Positions 6,060-6,475 of a stretch of DNA of 6,475 nt are shown one piece after another. Numbering within the stretch: position 1 is the stretch's first letter; every line of letters starts with the position of its first letter. This DNA is from Acetatifactor sp. (GTDB taxonomy: Bacteria > Bacillota > Clostridia > Lachnospirales > Lachnospiraceae): assembly GCA_016293615.1 (NCBI GenBank), contig JAEDDX010000096.1, forward strand, positions 1 through 6,475, given 5' to 3'. A program made the position numbers and the translations under genes. The notes under the pieces are model-generated. The model was not told the DNA's origin. It did no database searches and worked only from the letters and a program-made list of their open reading frames with translations.

Positions 6060-6440
6060 ATGTACAACGAAGAGATGATGCGCTATTTTGCGAGTGTGTT
6101 GGAACAGGACAGAGCTGCCGTGGTCATCTGTGACCTGCATCATACGATTGTCTATATGAACCCGGCGGCGGTACAAGCCCAGGCAAAAAACGGCGGGGAG
6201 AAGCTGATCGGACGAAGTCTTCTGGACTGCCACAATGCCGCGTCCGTGGAGAAGATCAAACAAATCGTCGAGTGGTTTGCGGCAGATGTCAGCCACAACC
6301 TGGTGTATACATTCCACAACCCGACACAGAACAAGGACGGCTATATGGTGGCTCTGCGCGACAACGGACAACTGATTGGCTATTATGAGAAGCACGAATA
6401 TCGAAATCCGGAATCCATGAAGCTGTACGATTTATGGTAG
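6060..6440 (+). CDS. Stand-alone PAS-domain protein
   Basis: This is a 126-residue protein that appears to consist of one PAS domain and little else. Residues about 8-110 show the PAS pattern: a short N-terminal helix, AAVVICDLHHTIVYMNPAA (strands A and B plus the turn), KLIGRSLLDCHN (the segment before the F helix), the helix ASVEKIKQIVEWFA, and the strands LVYTFHN, YMVALRD and GQLIGYYEKHEY. No kinase, HTH, GGDEF or membrane segment is present. It would therefore be a soluble sensor that works through a partner, or a ligand or cofactor binder. The CHNAAS segment recalls the CHPP-type motif of DUF438-associated PAS domains; this is an impression only. The ATG at 6060 is chosen because AGAGGAAG lies just upstream and the promoter at 6023-6028 would exclude the earlier in-frame start at 5949, which lies ahead of it. 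It is separated from the upstream operon by a terminator. Confidence 0.8.
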   Translation: MYNEEMMRYFASVLEQDRAAVVICDLHHTIVYMNPAAVQAQAKNGGEKLIGRSLLDCHNAASVEKIKQIVEWFAADVSHNLVYTFHNPTQNKDGYMVALRDNGQLIGYYEKHEYRNPESMKLYDLW

Positions 6441-6443
6441 TTA

Positions 6444-6452
6444 TGATACAAT
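6444..6452 (+). promoter_or_regulatory. Probable extended -10 promoter for a gene beyond the window
   Basis: TGATACAAT gives TG, one base, then TACAAT (five of six matches to consensus), four nt after the PAS gene stop. At 17 nt upstream TGTACG (6424-6429) is a poor -35 inside the PAS gene. The remaining 23 nt show no supported coding start. An ATG at 6471 would be only about 12 nt from the predicted transcription start. Confidence 0.4.
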
Positions 6453-6475
6453 GAGCGCAAGAGAGCCAACATGCC

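Noticed and set aside
5117..6067. Long minus-strand open frame opposite the response regulator
   Set aside because: It runs across the terminator and promoter and is antisense to clear receiver and winged-helix motifs. It is a shadow frame.

Overview
The window looks like chromosomal DNA from a low-to-mid GC Bacillota, most likely a gut-type clostridium of the Lachnospiraceae sort. The reasons are the strong purine-rich Shine-Dalgarno sequences, the YtrA-like GntR/ABC operon layout, the VanR/OmpR-like regulator and the style of the proteins. This is a judgement from gene content and protein flavour, not from a search. All recognisable genes are on the + strand.

Region 1 (1-1313) is AT-rich (about 33-38% GC in the lines I counted). 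It holds one gene: an Xre/Cro-type helix-turn-helix domain fused to a nearly full-length NAD-dependent glycerol-3-phosphate dehydrogenase-like domain. A perfect 16-bp palindrome lies just upstream. Region 2 (1314-1580) is a junction. It contains an open stretch encoding a C-terminal hydrophobic segment without a credible start, which looks like a truncated membrane-protein gene, followed by a strong promoter and a YtrA-type operator.

Region 3 (1581-5887) is more GC-rich (about 48-63% in sampled lines) and forms a tight four-gene operon: a small YtrA-like GntR repressor, an ABC ATPase (4-nt overlap), a nine-segment permease with a roughly 370-residue extracytoplasmic C-terminal domain (26-nt overlap), and an OmpR/PhoB-type regulator 14 nt further on. 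The regulator's receiver keeps the phospho-acceptor Asp but lacks most other phosphorylation residues. The operon ends in a hairpin and a good intrinsic terminator. By analogy with ytr-type systems, it is probably a repressor-controlled ABC exporter or cell-envelope stress module, with the GntR protein shutting off its own promoter. The regulator may add a second control layer.

Region 4 (5998-6475) holds a separate transcription unit with its own TATAAT promoter, encoding a 126-residue stand-alone PAS-domain protein. An extended -10 element at the right edge suggests that another gene starts just beyond the window.

The most unusual items are the HTH-glycerol-3-phosphate dehydrogenase fusion, with a substitution at a substrate-phosphate Arg, and the atypical response regulator built into a GntR/ABC operon with no sensor kinase visible. 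I saw no CRISPR array, tRNA, rRNA, transposase or integrase.
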